This document shows, one piece after another, positions 62,573 through 64,000 of a DNA stretch of 64,000 nucleotides (position 1 is its first letter; every line of letters starts with the position of its first letter). Location of the stretch: assembly GCA_013365365.1 (NCBI GenBank), contig JABVXU010000198.1:1-64000 (forward strand), given 5' to 3'. This DNA comes from Cruorifilaria tuberocauda (lineage: Eukaryota > Nematoda > Chromadorea > Rhabditida > Onchocercidae). The position numbers and the translations under genes were made by a program. Under the pieces are notes generated by a model. That model searched no databases. It saw only the letters and a program-made list of their open reading frames with translations, and was not told where the DNA came from.

Positions 62573-63691
62573 ACGAGAATCTAAAAAACGATAAATTTTA
62601 ATGTTTTTTTTTTCAAATTTGACTTTAGTAAACGATTTTAACTGTTTCTTAGCAACTCACATTGAATGTCACTTATAAAATTTTTGTTCATTTTTTTCGA
62701 AATTCTGCATGAATTTCCCATCTATTTCACATTTGATAGCAACCATATGGATTCAACATTTCTTTATATTCAAGCTCTTTTTCCGAATTTTCCAAAAGAA
62801 ATGAAAGTAAAGCAGGGTAAAAGGGTAAAAGAACGTTAGGTAACGCCCACGGAACGTCAAATATCATATTTGGTATAGGAAATAACTCACTTACCGATTA
62901 CCCGGCTAATTTTCCGTCCAAGAGTAGATAGAGTATGCTACAGTGATGGTCGCTCTACGACACAACTTTACTCAATTCATAGAGTTGCGATGGGATGACT
63001 TATAAATTGACGTGAAGCATATGCTGATGTGAGTGTAGCAATTTTTTTTGCATATCCATTAAATTTAATATAAAGGATAGGAAAGCGTAAATTGTTCACT
63101 TCAGTTGATAGAGTGGTTTACGGACGGTTTTTATTAGGTTGAACATTAAGATTTTTTGTTATTATTAGCTGAAAAAAGTGGAATGAAAGAGATATGTTGA
63201 AGAAGCAAGCAACCAATGGTGACTTATTGGAAAATTCCTCGGAGTATTCGGATAAATACCCGGGCAGAATAATCAGATGGGTTAGATGTATTATTGATTC
63301 ATTTATTTGAAGTAGAACTAGCATTAGAGTCGATTCATTGCATTCAACTAACTAATTGGATGAGATCGTTCATCTCTTTCCCGTTCTCATCTCCTCTCTT
63401 TTTAATTGCTAAAATGAATCGATCAAATGAATACATTCCCTAATGGTGGTACAAATATCATCATGACCTTATTTTGAGTAATTAAAGACAGTCAATTATT
63501 CTACAAACAGTTCAGTTGTAATGTTTTCATTGAAGATAACAGCACTTTTATAATCATTTCACAGTTTGATGTTAATCCTATCGATATAACAAATGTCAAA
63601 ATTGTTCATCTTCCTTTAACAGAATTCAAAATTAATCCAATGAAAAGAAAATGATAAGCTTTATGATAATGTTAAGGAGACGAAGACGAAC
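62573..63691. other. Divergent promoter region
   Basis: 1.1 kb between the epg-9 start (minus) and the next gene start (plus), so both promoters should lie here. AT-rich. No exon or distinct regulatory motif was recognised with confidence. Confidence 0.45.
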
Positions 63692-64000
63692 ATGGAAGAA
63701 GTGAAACAAGTTATCACCGCTTTAAAGGTTTCTTATTTAATAATCAAAAAATACACTGGAAGAATAGAGAGAAAAAGAAACGAAAAAATTTTAACCAATA
63801 ATTTAAGAATGAAAAAAAATTTTTTTCTTGAAAAATTAAATGTTTTCAATATCTTTCTTCATCCATGTTGTTCGAATTTATTCTAGTTTTCAGAAATTGT
63901 TTTTTTTTTGTTAAAGAATAAATTGATGGAAAGACACTTGATGTCGAAGAAAATTGAAGAATTGGAGAAAATTTTAGAAAAAACCAATGATACCACAAAT
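63692..64000 (+). CDS. 5' end of a probable coiled-coil protein gene (cut by window edge)
   Basis: Exon 63692-63727 (MEEVKQVITALK) ends at a phase-0 donor GTTTCT. After 189 bp, a pyrimidine-rich acceptor (TTTTTTTTTTGTTAAAG) opens an exon at 63917 that runs off the window in the same phase (NKLMERHLMSKKIEELEKIL). The 40 visible residues are charged and heptad-like, suggesting a coiled coil. Alternative AG acceptors lie at 63885-63900. No family can be named from this much. Confidence 0.5.

Noticed and set aside
1..64000. tRNA, rRNA, CRISPR, bacterial operon or prophage signals
   Set aside because: None found. Introns, splice signals and gene families are those of a nematode nuclear genome.

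Overview
The window looks like nuclear DNA of a parasitic nematode, most likely a filarial (clade III) worm. It is about 70% A+T. Genes are cut into many short exons with nematode-type acceptors (TTTCAG/TTTTAG), introns are mostly 60-1000 bp, and the recognisable proteins are closest to nematode-style forms of SFSWAP (swp-1), POLA2 (div-1) and ATG101 (epg-9). The species is an inference; no rRNA, tRNA or organelle gene was found.

Layout. 1-3.8 kb: no gene seen. 3.8-26.4 kb, minus strand: a very long gene for a C2H2 zinc-finger protein with a C-terminal coiled coil. I reconstructed 12 coding exons with consistent phases (683 residues). A separate 829-bp exon carrying a CENP-B-type helix-turn-helix lies inside its 14-kb intron. 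26.5-37.4 kb: gene-poor DNA with simple repeats, hairpins and two unusually G/C-rich tracts able to form quadruplexes. 37.4-38.8 kb, plus: a five-exon gene for a small unrecognised helical protein, with a perfect palindrome right after its stop. 39.0-39.8 kb, minus: the broken N-terminal part of a Helitron transposon protein. 41.95-46.5 kb, plus: a 16-exon gene for a 724-residue protein I do not recognise. 47.4-54.3 kb, plus: swp-1, a 19-exon splicing-factor gene. 54.8-59.4 kb, minus: div-1, the B subunit of DNA polymerase alpha-primase. 60.3-62.6 kb, minus: epg-9, the autophagy HORMA protein ATG101. 63.7 kb to the end, plus: the first two exons of a probable coiled-coil gene cut by the window edge.

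The right third (41-64 kb) is ordinary compact housekeeping DNA; the left two thirds is one giant regulatory gene plus low-complexity DNA. There is no operon-like functional cluster. The points most worth a second look are the nested CENP-B-type exon in the zinc-finger gene, the orphan 724-residue protein, a competing splice acceptor inside swp-1, an altered WF finger in ATG101, an upstream ORF whose stop overlaps the div-1 start, and the quadruplex-capable tracts. Exon structures were worked out by hand from splice signals and reading phase; no search or alignment could be run.
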